NCBI GenBank assembly: GCA_964442285.1
Contig: CAYTZH010000001.1
Span: forward strand, 186,001-250,000
DNA: 64,000 nucleotides
Origin: CAYTZH01 sp964442285
Lineage (GTDB): Bacteria > Myxococcota_A > UBA9160 > JAFDET01
Reading direction: 5' to 3'
This document shows positions 1 through 8,290 of the stretch, piece by piece. Made by a program: the position numbers and the translations under genes. The notes beneath the pieces were generated by a model. The model searched no databases. It had not been told where the DNA came from and worked only from the letters and a program-made list of their open reading frames with translations. The number at the start of each line of letters is the position of its first letter. Positions within the stretch are counted from its first letter, which is position 1.

Positions 1-219
1 GGTGGTGTGACCGTCCGAGATCACCAGGGTGGCCACGCCCAGATAGGTGAGGGTCACCCGGGGCGTGCCCGCCGCGACCGGCGGCGCCGCCGGCAGCTCG
101 TAGCGCGCCTCCCAGGGCGAGAGGTCGGGGAAGGCGCGCAGCTGGACCGCGAGCCAGCCCGCGCCGAGCGCGAGCCCCACGGCCAGGGCCCCGCCGAGGG
201 TCGGCAGGCCCCGGCTCAC
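1..219 (-). CDS. MBL-fold metallo-hydrolase, N-terminal part only
   Basis: The 3' end lies outside the window; 73 codons are visible. The GTG start (217-219) overlaps the TGA stop of the oxidoreductase gene before it in a GTGA tetranucleotide, so the two genes are probably translationally coupled. Residues about 5-24 form a hydrophobic segment (signal or anchor). The stretch TYLGVATLVISDGHTT matches the first beta-strands of membrane-anchored metallo-beta-lactamase-fold hydrolases. The zinc-binding HxHxDH motif would lie beyond the window edge, so the assignment rests on this strand alone. Confidence 0.6.
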   Translation of the reverse strand, partial: MSRGLPTLGGALAVGLALGAGWLAVQLRAFPDLSPWEARYELPAAPPVAAGTPRVTLTYLGVATLVISDGHTT

Positions 220-1298
220 CCCGCGATTCCGAGCTCGGCCAGGGTGAAAGGGCGTCCCTCGCGGACCGAGTGTTCCGCGGCCAGGCCCGCCGCCACCGCG
301 AGCAGGCCGTCCCGGACGCTGACCTGGGGCGGGCCGCCCTCCCGGATCGCCTGCGCGAAGGCCAGGTGCTGGTAGTAGGTGGAGCCGTGGTGGCCTCCGG
401 AGCGGAGGATCCGCTCCTCGACCGGGACGTGGTGGGTCTCGACGCGCCGCGGGATGCGGCGGCCGATCACGAGGGTCGACTCCGGAACGAAGCACTCCAC
501 CTTGCCGGCGTCGCCCACCGCGCAGACCTCCTCCTGGTTGCGCGAGGCCTCGGCGAACATGCACAGGTCGAGGAGCGCCCGACAGCCGCTGGGGAAGTCG
601 ACGATGACGTAGGCGTTGTCGAGGATGTCGGGACGCTCACCGCCGTACTCCTCGTCCCGGTGGTTCACATCCTGGGCGCCCGATGCGTACACCCGCGCGG
701 CCGGCTCCCCGACGATGAGGTGCATCAGGTCGAAGAAATGGCAGCACTTCTCCACCAGGGTGCCCCCGGTGTTGCGCGAGAAGCGGTTCCAGTCGCCCAC
801 CTTGGGCAGGAAGGGGAAGCGGTGCTCGCGGATGGCGAGCTGGCGCAGGCGTCCCACGGCCCCGCCGCGAACCGCCTCGACCAGCCGCGCCACCGGCGGC
901 ATGAAGCGGTACTCCATGCCCACCCAGACGACGCCGGGGTGCTTCTCCGCGGCCGCCTCCACCCGCCGGCAGTCCTCCAGGGTGGTACCCAGGGGCTTCT
1001 CCACGAGCAGGTGCAGGTCCCGGCCCCAGAGCGGCTCGAGGACCTCGGCGTGGGTGTGGTTGGGCGTGGCGATCACCAGCGCGTCGAGGGCCACGCGCTC
1101 GAGCATCTCGGCGGCGTCGTCGAAGCCCTGGGCTTGCGGGGCGAGCCGGGCGCCCCAGTCGCGCGAGGGCGGGTGGGGATCCGCGTAGGCCACCACCTCC
1201 GCGCCCGGCACCAGGCGCAGGTTGAGCAGGTGCTCGATGCCCATCATGCCGGTGCCGATGACGCCGTAGCGCAGCGGGGAGTCGGGTTTCCGGGTCAT
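216..1298 (-). CDS. Gfo/Idh/MocA-family NAD(P)-dependent oxidoreductase
   Basis: 360 aa. An N-terminal Rossmann fold carries GVIGTGMMG (residues 12-20), and the family's EKP motif lies at 100-102 (LLVEKPLG). These enzymes oxidise or reduce sugars, inositols and related polyols; the substrate cannot be read from sequence. An upstream in-frame start at 1352 would run over the start of the divergent LLM gene. ATG 1298 is preferred: it has GGAGG about 16 bases upstream and a TACGGT -10-like hexamer (1340-1345) giving a leader of roughly 35 bases. It is coupled to the MBL hydrolase downstream. Confidence 0.85.
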   Translation of the reverse strand: MTRKPDSPLRYGVIGTGMMGIEHLLNLRLVPGAEVVAYADPHPPSRDWGARLAPQAQGFDDAAEMLERVALDALVIATPNHTHAEVLEPLWGRDLHLLVEKPLGTTLEDCRRVEAAAEKHPGVVWVGMEYRFMPPVARLVEAVRGGAVGRLRQLAIREHRFPFLPKVGDWNRFSRNTGGTLVEKCCHFFDLMHLIVGEPAARVYASGAQDVNHRDEEYGGERPDILDNAYVIVDFPSGCRALLDLCMFAEASRNQEEVCAVGDAGKVECFVPESTLVIGRRIPRRVETHHVPVEERILRSGGHHGSTYYQHLAFAQAIREGGPPQVSVRDGLLAVAAGLAAEHSVREGRPFTLAELGIAG

Positions 1299-1336
1299 CG
1301 CCGCCTGGGTCCGCCTCCGTGGGTCCGTGAGAACCT

Positions 1337-1347
1337 GATACCGTATC
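1337..1347. promoter_or_regulatory. Palindromic divergent -10 element
   Basis: GATAC-C-GTATC is an 11-bp palindrome in the divergent intergenic region. Read on the plus strand it contains TACCGT (1339-1344), six bases before the LLM ATG. Read on the minus strand it contains TACGGT, upstream of the oxidoreductase. One palindrome may therefore provide both -10 boxes or an operator over them. This is inferred from spacing and not from known binding data. Confidence 0.4.
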
Positions 1348-1350
1348 GCC

Positions 1351-2430
1351 ATGAGTGAAGCCGCGCCCGCTGCCTCCGCCGAGGTGGCCTGGTTCTCCGC
1401 CCTGTGCGACGACGACTACGCCTACCTGGGCGTGCCCGACCCGGCTCTGCAGAGCAGCTGGGCGCACTGCCGCGACATCGTGCTCGCCGCCGAGCGCGGC
1501 GGCTTCGACAACGTGCTGCTGCCGTCGGGCTACGCCCTGGGCATCGACTCGATCGCCTTCGCCGGCGGCATGGCGCCGCTCCTGGAGCGCATGCGCCTGC
1601 TGGTGGCCGTGCGCTGCGGCGAGCTCTGGCCGCCCCAGCTCGCGCGCCAGCTCGCGACCCTCGACCGCATGCTCGGGGGTCGCCTCACGGTGAACATCAT
1701 CTCGAGCGATCTCCCCGGCGCGCCGCTGCCCTCCGAGCCGCGCTACGCGCGCACCCTCGAGGTGATGGGTCTGCTTCGGGACCTGCTATCCGGAAAGCCC
1801 GTGAACGCCGAGGGCGTGTACTACCCGCTCTCCCTGGAGCCGCCGCGGATGCAGCCGGTCTCCGGGCGCTGTCCGCCGTTCTACTTCGGCGGGCTCTCGG
1901 AGCCCGCGCGAGAGGTGGCCGCCCGGGCTGCCGACGTCTTCCTCATGTGGCCCGACACGCTCGCGGGGGTGCGGGCGCTCCTCGACGACATGCGCGCCCG
2001 CGCGGCCCGCCACGGCCGGCGGCTCCGCTTCGGCTACCGCGTGCACGTGATCGTGCGGCAGACCGAGTCCGAGGCGCGGGCGGCCGCGGCCCGGCTCGTG
2101 TCGAAGCTCGATCCCGATGCCGGGGACGCCATCCGGCGCCGCTCCCTCGACCACGCCTCGGCCGGCGTGCGGCGCCAGGCGGAGATCCGCGAGGACGCCG
2201 ACCGCGACGGCTTCGCCGAGGAGCACCTCTGGACCGGCATCGGTCGGGCGCGCAGCGGCTGCGGCGCGGCCCTGGTGGGCGACCCGGACCAGGTGCTCGC
2301 CAAGCTGCGAGGCTACATGGACCTCGGCATCGAGGCCTTCATCCTCTCGGGCTACCCGCACCGGGACGAGTGCGACCTGTTCGCGCGCTACGTGCTGCCG
2401 CAGCTTCCCCACGGCCCGCTCTCGTTCTAG
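1351..2430 (+). CDS. LLM-class flavin-dependent monooxygenase (SsuD-like)
   Basis: 359 aa. The TIM-barrel signature of the alkanesulfonate monooxygenase branch is clear: WFSALCDDDYAYLG near the start, then AAERGGFDNVLLPSG, QLATLDRMLGGRLTVNIIS and the C-terminal GDPDQVLAKL. Such enzymes use reduced FMN and oxygen to cleave C-S bonds or oxygenate organics; no dedicated flavin reductase lies beside it. TACCGT ends six bases before the ATG and there is no Shine-Dalgarno sequence, so the mRNA looks leaderless. Its TAG stop is interlocked with the convergent oxygenase stop in CTAG 2427-2430. Confidence 0.85.
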   Translation: MSEAAPAASAEVAWFSALCDDDYAYLGVPDPALQSSWAHCRDIVLAAERGGFDNVLLPSGYALGIDSIAFAGGMAPLLERMRLLVAVRCGELWPPQLARQLATLDRMLGGRLTVNIISSDLPGAPLPSEPRYARTLEVMGLLRDLLSGKPVNAEGVYYPLSLEPPRMQPVSGRCPPFYFGGLSEPAREVAARAADVFLMWPDTLAGVRALLDDMRARAARHGRRLRFGYRVHVIVRQTESEARAAAARLVSKLDPDAGDAIRRRSLDHASAGVRRQAEIREDADRDGFAEEHLWTGIGRARSGCGAALVGDPDQVLAKLRGYMDLGIEAFILSGYPHRDECDLFARYVLPQLPHGPLSF

Positions 2431-3230
2431 GGGCGGAGGACGCGGCCGTAGCGGGCCTTCTGCAGCAGCTCGCTGCCGCAGGTGCCGGGCTGGGTGTCGT
2501 AGGAGAGCAGGGCCACCAGGCGCGGCCGGGCGCCCTCCACCGGCGAGACCGAGTGGAGCGAGTGGCGGCCCTCGAAGAGCAGCAGGGTGCCGGGCCGCAT
2601 CGGCAGCACCACCACCGGGTCGCGGCCTCCGCGGAGGACCTTCTCCACGGCCGCGTAGTTCTCGTCGCGGTCGCTGCGGATGCGCGGGGCGCACAGGAAA
2701 TCGCCCCCCCGCTCGCTCGACTGGAGCGCGAGCGAGACCACGAAGTCCGTCTGGTCGAAGTGCCACTCGAGGCAGTCGCCCTCGTCCATGACCGCCACGT
2801 TGCAGGCGCCGAGGGGATCGGCGTAGCGGTAGAGGCGATCCTCGCCCAGGCAGGCCGCCAGAAACGGCGGGAGGCCGTCCCAGGTGTAGAGCGCGCGCAG
2901 GGCGTGGTGCTCCGGGATGAGGTCCCAGGCCACGGCCGACAGCGAGTAGGCGTCCCAGCTTCGCCGGGGATGGCCGTGGGGGAAGGTCTCGTCGGGTACC
3001 TCGAGGTAGGGAGTGGCCTTGCCCTCGTGGTGGTGGCCGAGGGGCGCGACCTCGGCCGCCTCCCGCGCCATGCGCGCGAGGGCCTCGGGGCGGATGAAGC
3101 CCGGCAGCTCGCACGCCCCGGTCGCGGCGAGGGCCCGGCGGCAGTCCTCCACGAGGGTGCGTCCCGCCGGCGCGTCGAGGTCGAGGACCGGGTAGCGGTC
3201 GAGGTCCACCAGGTGGGCGGCGTTCTCCAT
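2427..3230 (-). CDS. 2-oxoglutarate/Fe(II)-dependent oxygenase family protein
   Basis: 267 aa. The metal triad is visible as HFD (H157, D159) and a distal His in the GRHSLHSVSP segment (H226), followed about ten residues later by Arg (R237), which would bind 2-oxoglutarate. A jelly-roll core is predicted around these residues. It probably hydroxylates a small molecule; the substrate is unknown. Two starts are possible: ATG 3230, or GTG 3236 two codons upstream. TACCGT (minus strand, 3242-3247) sits 5 or 11 bases before them, so translation may again be leaderless. It is divergent from the aldo/keto reductase. Confidence 0.8.
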   Translation of the reverse strand: MENAAHLVDLDRYPVLDLDAPAGRTLVEDCRRALAATGACELPGFIRPEALARMAREAAEVAPLGHHHEGKATPYLEVPDETFPHGHPRRSWDAYSLSAVAWDLIPEHHALRALYTWDGLPPFLAACLGEDRLYRYADPLGACNVAVMDEGDCLEWHFDQTDFVVSLALQSSERGGDFLCAPRIRSDRDENYAAVEKVLRGGRDPVVVLPMRPGTLLLFEGRHSLHSVSPVEGARPRLVALLSYDTQPGTCGSELLQKARYGRVLRP

Positions 3231-3241
3231 GACCACGTCAG

Positions 3242-3251
3242 ACGGTAAGAT
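3242..3251. promoter_or_regulatory. Overlapping divergent -10 hexamers
   Basis: The 27-bp region between the oxygenase and the aldo/keto reductase holds TACCGT on the minus strand (3242-3247) and TAAGAT on the plus strand (3246-3251), sharing two bases. TAAGAT ends six bases before the reductase ATG. Polymerase binding on one strand should exclude the other. Confidence 0.4.
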
Positions 3252-3257
3252 GGGGCC

Positions 3258-4241
3258 ATGAACTACGTCAAGCTCGGCAACACGGGCCTCGAGGTGTCCC
3301 CCCTGTGCCTCGGCTGCATGACCTATGGCACGCCCGACTGGCGGCCCTGGGTGCTCGACGCGTCCGCCAGTCGACCCATGCTCGAGCGCGCGGTCGAGGC
3401 CGGGATCAACTTCTTCGATACCGCCGACATGTACTCCAACGGCGTGGGCGAGGAGGTGGTGGGCAAGGTCCTGCGCGAGCTCTGCCGGCGCGACGAGCTG
3501 GTGATCGCCACCAAGCTCTTCTTCCCGCTGCGGGACGCGGGGCCGAATCGGACGGGTCTCTCCCGGAAGCGCATCTTCGACTGCGTCGACGCCTCCCTGC
3601 GTCGCCTCGGCACCGACTACATCGATCTCTACCAGATCCACCGCTTCGATCCGGATACCCCCCTGGAGGAGACCCTCGAGGCGCTCAACGACGTCGTGCG
3701 CGCGGGCAAGGTGCGCTACCTGGGCGCGTCGAGCATGGAGGCCTGGCGCTTCGCCCGCAGCCTGTATCGGGCCGACGCCCGCGGCTTCGCCCGCTTCGCC
3801 TCCATGCAGAACCACTACAACCTCGTCTACCGCGACGAGGAGCGGGAGATGCTGCCGCTGTGTCGGGCCGAGGGCGTGGCCGTGATCCCCTACAGCCCGC
3901 TGGCACGCGGCTTCCTGGCGGGGACCCGCAGCCGCGCGCGCTGGGAGACCACGGAGCGGGCCCGCACGGACGCCTTCGGGGGGCTCGACCAGTTCCGCGA
4001 CGCCGACTGGGAGGTGCTGGCGCGGGCCCGGGCGGTCGCCGAGGCGCGGGGGGTTCCGACGGCGCAGGTGGCGCTGGCCTGGGTGCGCCAGCAGCCCGGC
4101 GTCACGGCGCCCATCATCGGGGCAAGCAACCCGGGGCAGCTCGAAGACGCACTCGCCTCGGTGACGCTCACCCTCGACGAGGCGGAGCAGGAGCGTCTCC
4201 ACGAGCCCTACCAGCCGCGTCGCGGCAGGGGCTTCCTCTAG
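3258..4241 (+). CDS. Aldo/keto reductase family protein
   Basis: 327 aa, typical length. The AKR catalytic tetrad is present: D55 (FFDTADMYS), Y59, K86 (VIATKLFF) and H128 (LYQIHRF). The C-terminal part has the NADPH-binding stretch YSPLARGFLAG and PIIGASNPGQLEDAL. It reduces aldehydes or ketones with NADPH in the cytoplasm; closest in layout to the AKR11/YajO-like group. TAAGAT six bases upstream of the ATG and no Shine-Dalgarno sequence suggest a leaderless mRNA. Convergent with the methyltransferase. Confidence 0.9.
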   Translation: MNYVKLGNTGLEVSPLCLGCMTYGTPDWRPWVLDASASRPMLERAVEAGINFFDTADMYSNGVGEEVVGKVLRELCRRDELVIATKLFFPLRDAGPNRTGLSRKRIFDCVDASLRRLGTDYIDLYQIHRFDPDTPLEETLEALNDVVRAGKVRYLGASSMEAWRFARSLYRADARGFARFASMQNHYNLVYRDEEREMLPLCRAEGVAVIPYSPLARGFLAGTRSRARWETTERARTDAFGGLDQFRDADWEVLARARAVAEARGVPTAQVALAWVRQQPGVTAPIIGASNPGQLEDALASVTLTLDEAEQERLHEPYQPRRGRGFL

Positions 4242-4254
4242 CGGGAGTCGCTAG
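4238..4254. terminator. Short inverted repeat between convergent stops
   Basis: CTAGCG-GGAGT-CGCTAG is a perfect 6-5-6 inverted repeat. Each arm contains the TAG stop of one of the two convergent genes. It could act as a weak bidirectional terminator; no T-tract follows. Confidence 0.3.
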
Positions 4255-5312
4255 GGCCGGACCACGTAGAAGGCGTTGACCGGGTGGCCGAGCTCCAGGG
4301 GCTCGAAGCGGCTGAAGCCCGCCTGCTCGGCCAGCTCCCGCGCCAGGCCCTCGTGCAGGCCCAGGGTGCCGAGCCCCGCGCCGTCGGGCTCCGAGAGGGC
4401 CGACGACATGCAGGTCAGCACCGAGGTGCCGTACATCATCGCGGCCATGGGGTTGCGCTCCACGTTCTCGGCGTAGGTCGGCAGGGCCTTGATGTCCGCC
4501 ACCAGCCAGATGCCGTCGTCGCGAATGGCGCTGCGGATGGCGCGGATCGCGCCGGCGGGGTCCGTCATGTCGTGGAGGCAGTCGAAGGTCGTGACGAAGC
4601 CGAAGCGTCCATCGTCGGGCATCGGATCGCGGGTGGCATCGTGGAAGTGGGCGTTGGACAGGCCCGCCTCGACCCGGTTCTCCTCGGCCCGGGTGAGGGC
4701 GTGGCGGGAGATGTCGTAGCCGTGGAAGGTGGAGTCGGGGAAGGCCCGCGCCATCTCGAGCAGCGCCACGCCCGCGCCGCAGCCCACGTCGGCCACCTCG
4801 GTGCCCTCGCGCAGGCGCTCGAGGGCGCCCTCCACCCGCGGCAGCGCCACGGGGACGAGCATGGCGCGGAACCAGGGCGCCAGCCCCCGCTCGATGCCGC
4901 GGGCGCCCTCGGCGCCGAGGGCGTCGTAGTCGAGGCCGATCCCGCTGCGGAAGCAGGCGGGGAGCTGCTGCGCCACGGCCAGGGTCTGGGGCAGGTGCCC
5001 GAAGAATCCGGCGCCGAAGGCCGGGTGCGCCTCGTCGGCCAGCACCGCGGCCGCCTCTTCCGAGAGGGCGAAGCGCTCGTCTCCCCGGTGCTCGAGCAGG
5101 CCCGCCGCGCCCTGCTGGAAGAGCCACTCGCGCAGCCAGCGCTCGTGGAGCCCGGTCTCGTCGGCGAGCTCCCGGCTCGTGCGGGCGCGGCCGTCGGCCA
5201 GCGCGCGGTACAGGCCCAGGTGATCGCCCAGGTAGATCATCGTGGAGGTCATCGCGCCGCCGAGGGCGCCGAAGACCTGGTGCAGGGTCGACTTGAGCTT
5301 CTCCGGATCCAT
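4251..5312 (-). CDS. SAM-dependent methyltransferase with winged-helix N-terminus
   Basis: 353 aa. Residues 1-100 look like the dimerisation/winged-helix domain of O-methyltransferase-type enzymes (TSRELADETGLHERWLREWL). SAM motif I is EVADVGCGAG (about 172-181), followed by the acidic residue in HGYDIS and by TTFDCLHDM, as in the family of UbiE-like methyltransferases carrying this N-terminal domain. The acceptor is unknown. TAGGCT (minus strand, 5321-5326) ends eight bases before the ATG. It lies 11 bp downstream of the FAD monooxygenase gene on the same strand. Confidence 0.8.
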   Translation of the reverse strand: MDPEKLKSTLHQVFGALGGAMTSTMIYLGDHLGLYRALADGRARTSRELADETGLHERWLREWLFQQGAAGLLEHRGDERFALSEEAAAVLADEAHPAFGAGFFGHLPQTLAVAQQLPACFRSGIGLDYDALGAEGARGIERGLAPWFRAMLVPVALPRVEGALERLREGTEVADVGCGAGVALLEMARAFPDSTFHGYDISRHALTRAEENRVEAGLSNAHFHDATRDPMPDDGRFGFVTTFDCLHDMTDPAGAIRAIRSAIRDDGIWLVADIKALPTYAENVERNPMAAMMYGTSVLTCMSSALSEPDGAGLGTLGLHEGLARELAEQAGFSRFEPLELGHPVNAFYVVRP

Positions 5313-5323
5313 GAGGGGCCAGC

Positions 5324-6544
5324 CTAGCCCAGCAGGGTCGGGCTCCGCGGGTCGAGCGAGCGGAGGGGTCCGAGCTTCAGGCCGGCCAGGGTGCGGAGCA
5401 TCTGGTCGCGAGCGCCGGGCAGCGCGGCCAGCGCCGGGAAGAGCAGGTCGCGGGCGGTTCCGAGGGGGAGCGAGGACTGGAAGAACGGGGTGAGCCAGCG
5501 GGTCGCCCGGGCGTAGAAGCGCAGCGGACCGCGCCGCCGCCGGGTGTAGGCCGCCAGCGCCGACGGGAGGTCGGGGGCGCGGGCGAGGGCGTCGGCGAGC
5601 ACGGCGGCGTCGACCAGGGCCAGGTTCACGCCCTGGCCGAGCTGGGGGCTCATGGCGTGGGCGGCGTCGCCGAGCAGCACCCAGCGCGCGCCGTGCCAGC
5701 GCCGGAGGTCGACGTCGTGGTAGGTGGCGAAGGTGAACTGGTCCGGATCTTCCAGGACGTCGAGGAGCCGGGCGGCCCGCGGCGCCAGGGTCCGCACGCG
5801 GTGCTTCCAGGAGGCCAGCCCCCGGCGGCGCCAGGTGCCGAGCTCGCGTCGGTGGAGGCTCCAGAAGACGCTGACCCACGGCGTCGGATCGCCGCGGGCG
5901 CGGCCTGTGGGCAGGAAGCCGAGCAGGGTCCGGGTTCCGTCCACGACCTGCTCGAGGGTGTCGGGGAAGCGGCCGTCCGGGTCGGGCACCAGGGCCCACA
6001 GGGCGCCCCAGGGATACTCCCGGACCCGACCCGGCAGGCCGCAGCGTTCGCGCAGGGTCGAGCGGGCGCCGTCGGCGACCACCAGGAGGTCGAAGGGGCC
6101 GAGCTCGCCCTCCTCGGTGCGCACGCGCACGCCGTCGGCCGCCTCCTCGAAGCCGAGCGCCCAGGTCCCGAGCTGGATCGGGATGCCCTCCCGATCGAGG
6201 GTACCGGCGAGCGCATCGAGCAGGGCGGTGCGGTGCAGGCCCAGGCCGTGCGCGCCCGGCGCGAGATCGCGGTAGCGCAGGTCCAGGAGGGTCCGGCCCC
6301 GCGCAGTCACGCCGTGCAGGCGTTCGATCCGGACGCCGGCCGCGCGCACCGCGGGCTCGAGCCCGAGCGCGGCCAGCACGGCGAGCCCCGTCGGCTGCAG
6401 CAGGAAGCCCGCCCCGACGGGCCCGAGGGCCGGGGCGCGTTCGAAGACCGCGACCCGGTGACCTGCGCGCGCCAGGAGCAGGGCCGCGGCCGGGCCGGCG
6501 CTGCCGCAGCCGACGACCCCCACGCGGAGGGGTCCGAGGGTCAT
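5324..6544 (-). CDS. FAD-dependent aromatic-type monooxygenase
   Basis: 406 aa. The N-terminal dinucleotide fold has GCGSAG (12-17) and ends in an acidic FAD-ribose residue (VFERAP). The DG motif (VVADGARSTLR) and the GD motif (LLGDAAHAMSPQLGQGVN) are both present. It belongs to the PHBH-type group A flavin monooxygenases that hydroxylate rings using NAD(P)H. It starts two bases after the enoyl-CoA hydratase stop, so the two form an operon; together they suggest oxidation of an aromatic or ring compound and its CoA derivatives. The substrate is not readable. Confidence 0.85.
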   Translation of the reverse strand: MTLGPLRVGVVGCGSAGPAAALLLARAGHRVAVFERAPALGPVGAGFLLQPTGLAVLAALGLEPAVRAAGVRIERLHGVTARGRTLLDLRYRDLAPGAHGLGLHRTALLDALAGTLDREGIPIQLGTWALGFEEAADGVRVRTEEGELGPFDLLVVADGARSTLRERCGLPGRVREYPWGALWALVPDPDGRFPDTLEQVVDGTRTLLGFLPTGRARGDPTPWVSVFWSLHRRELGTWRRRGLASWKHRVRTLAPRAARLLDVLEDPDQFTFATYHDVDLRRWHGARWVLLGDAAHAMSPQLGQGVNLALVDAAVLADALARAPDLPSALAAYTRRRRGPLRFYARATRWLTPFFQSSLPLGTARDLLFPALAALPGARDQMLRTLAGLKLGPLRSLDPRSPTLLG

Positions 6545-6546
6545 GC

Positions 6547-7350
6547 TCAGCTCCGGCGGCGCAGGCCGCGGAAGTCCGGCGGGCGCTTCTCGGCGAAGGC
6601 GCGCATGGCCTCCCGGTTCTCCGGGGTTCCCACCTGGGTGCGCATGCTCTCCATCTCGCGCCGGAGGGCTGCGCGCACGTCGGCGTCGCGTCCCGCCAGG
6701 AGCAGCCGCTTGATGGCGCGCAACGCGCCGACGGGCATACAGGCGATCTGGCCGGCGCGCTCCAGGGTCGCCGCCAGCACCGCATCGTCGGGCAGCACCC
6801 GGGCCGCCAGCCCCAGCTCGAGGGCGCGGGGCGCGTCGATCCACTCCGAGGTGAAGAGGATCTCCGCCGCGCGCTGGGCGCCCACCGCCCGGGGCAGCAG
6901 CACGCTGCTCGCGGCCTCCGGCACCAGGCCCAGGGTCGAGAAGGGGAAGCGCAGGCGGGCGCCCTCCCCCAGGTAGACCACGTCGCAGTGGAGGGGCAGG
7001 GTGGCGCCGATGCCGACCCCCACGCCGCGCACCGCCGCCAGCAGCGGCTTGTCGAAGGCGGCGAGGGTCTGCATGCAGCGGTCGAAGGGGTGCGCGGCTC
7101 CCTCGGCGCCGTTCGATCCGCTCCACAGGGACGTGTCGGTCAGGTCCGCGCCGGCCGAGAAGTCGTCGCCGGCGCCGGTGAGGACGACGGCGGCGACCGT
7201 GTCGTCGCGCAGGGCGTCGGCGAGGGAGTCCGCGAAGGCCGTCCACTGGGCGCCGTCGAAGGCGTTCTTGCGGCGGGGGCGGTTCAGGGTCAGGAGCAGG
7301 ACGCCGTCGCGCGCTTCGCGCAGGACGGACCGGGTCGGGCTCTCGCTCAT
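6547..7350 (-). CDS. Enoyl-CoA hydratase/isomerase family protein
   Basis: 267 aa, crotonase fold. The CoA-binding RPRRKNAFD segment and the oxyanion-hole region DDFSAGADLTD are visible. The second catalytic region (PEAASSVLLPRAVG) has Glu in PEA. It hydrates or isomerises acyl-CoA double bonds. Of two close ATGs, the one at 7350 is chosen because GGAG lies six bases before it. A TAGACT -10 hexamer (minus strand, 7379-7384) gives a leader of about 22 bases. First gene of the run with the FAD monooxygenase. Confidence 0.85.
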   Translation of the reverse strand: MSESPTRSVLREARDGVLLLTLNRPRRKNAFDGAQWTAFADSLADALRDDTVAAVVLTGAGDDFSAGADLTDTSLWSGSNGAEGAAHPFDRCMQTLAAFDKPLLAAVRGVGVGIGATLPLHCDVVYLGEGARLRFPFSTLGLVPEAASSVLLPRAVGAQRAAEILFTSEWIDAPRALELGLAARVLPDDAVLAATLERAGQIACMPVGALRAIKRLLLAGRDADVRAALRREMESMRTQVGTPENREAMRAFAEKRPPDFRGLRRRS

Positions 7351-7378
7351 GGGCATCTCCGGATTCCGTGAGCGGGGC

Positions 7379-7426
7379 AGTCTACCGGGCGCTCGGGCGG
7401 CATGCGCGCGGGCCGCGGACTACCCT
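7379..7426. promoter_or_regulatory. Divergent promoter pair
   Basis: TAGACT on the minus strand (7379-7384) serves the enoyl-CoA hydratase, which has a Shine-Dalgarno leader. TACCCT on the plus strand (7421-7426) ends six bases before the GTG of the secretin-N-like gene, which has none. The pair shows the leadered and the leaderless form of the same -10 hexamer side by side. Confidence 0.4.
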
Positions 7427-7432
7427 GCGTAC

Positions 7433-8290
7433 GTGACGGCGCTCTTGCGGATCTTCCACCCTTCCGCGGCGCTCGCGATGCTCGTCCTCCTGCTCGCGTC
7501 GCTGCCGGCGGCGGCCGCGCCCCAGGCCGAGGTGTATCGGGCGCGCTCCCGCCCGGCCGCCGAGCTGCTGCCCCTGGCCGAGACGGCCCTGGCCGGCGAG
7601 GGTCGCGCCGTCCTCGACGAGTCCACCAACGCCCTGGTCCTGGTGGGCCCGCCCGAGGCCGTGGCCCGCGCCCTGGCCCTGCTGCGCAGCCAGGACGTCC
7701 CCCTCCCCACGGTGCTCCTCCAGTACGAGATGCAGCGCTCCCGGGATCTCTCGTCCCGGGGGATCCGGGTCGACTGGAGCGCGGGCGCCGGGAGCTTCCG
7801 GGTGGGCAACGTGGTGCTGCCCGGCGGCGCCAGCGGGGTGGCGGTGCGCCCGGGCGGCGGCGAGCTCGAGGCCGAGGAAGGCTTGCGCGGACGGCTGCGG
7901 GTGCTCTCGGGTCACACGGGGCGCATCACCACGGGCCAGGACGTGCCGGTCACCACGGTCCAGCGCAACCGCTACCGGGTCACGGAGACCACGACCCTGG
8001 TGCCCGCGGACTCGGGCTTCGAGGTGCGGCCCCGGGTGCTCGGGGACGGACGCGTCCACCTGGAGCTGCATCCCTTCAGCGCCCGCCCCCTCCCGGGCGG
8101 GGCCGTCGCCCGCAGCGGCGCCACCACCACGATCGTCGTCACCCCCGGCACGACCGTCGCCGTCGGCGGCATCGGTCAGTCGCGGGACGTCCAGCGCCGG
8201 GAGCCGCTCCGCGGCAGCCGCGACACCCGCGGCAGCGATGAGCGTCTGCTGCTCATCCGCGTCGACGTGGAGACGCCGCCCGCGGACTAG
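7433..8290 (+). CDS. Secreted secretin-N/NolW-like domain protein
   Basis: 285 aa from GTG 7433. Residues 1-27 are a Sec signal peptide (FHPSAALAMLVLLLASLPAAAAP). The mature part starts with a secretin N-domain-like fold (AAELLPLAETALAGEGRAVLDESTNALVLVGPPEAVARAL) and then a beta-rich segment resembling the secretin family (LSGHTGRITTGQDVPV, FEVRPRVLGDGRVHLELHPF, LLLIRVDVETP). At 285 residues it is far shorter than a true type II secretin and has no obvious transmembrane barrel. Probably periplasmic or outer-membrane-associated. TACCCT six bases upstream fixes the GTG start. Its stop interlocks with the next gene in CTAG 8287-8290. Confidence 0.7.
   Translation: MTALLRIFHPSAALAMLVLLLASLPAAAAPQAEVYRARSRPAAELLPLAETALAGEGRAVLDESTNALVLVGPPEAVARALALLRSQDVPLPTVLLQYEMQRSRDLSSRGIRVDWSAGAGSFRVGNVVLPGGASGVAVRPGGGELEAEEGLRGRLRVLSGHTGRITTGQDVPVTTVQRNRYRVTETTTLVPADSGFEVRPRVLGDGRVHLELHPFSARPLPGGAVARSGATTTIVVTPGTTVAVGGIGQSRDVQRREPLRGSRDTRGSDERLLLIRVDVETPPAD

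Noticed and set aside
3230..3242. Third copy of the TCTGACG operator at the oxygenase/aldo-keto reductase junction
   Set aside because: Only one half-site (CGTCAGA, 3236-3242) is present; the other arm does not match at the required spacing.
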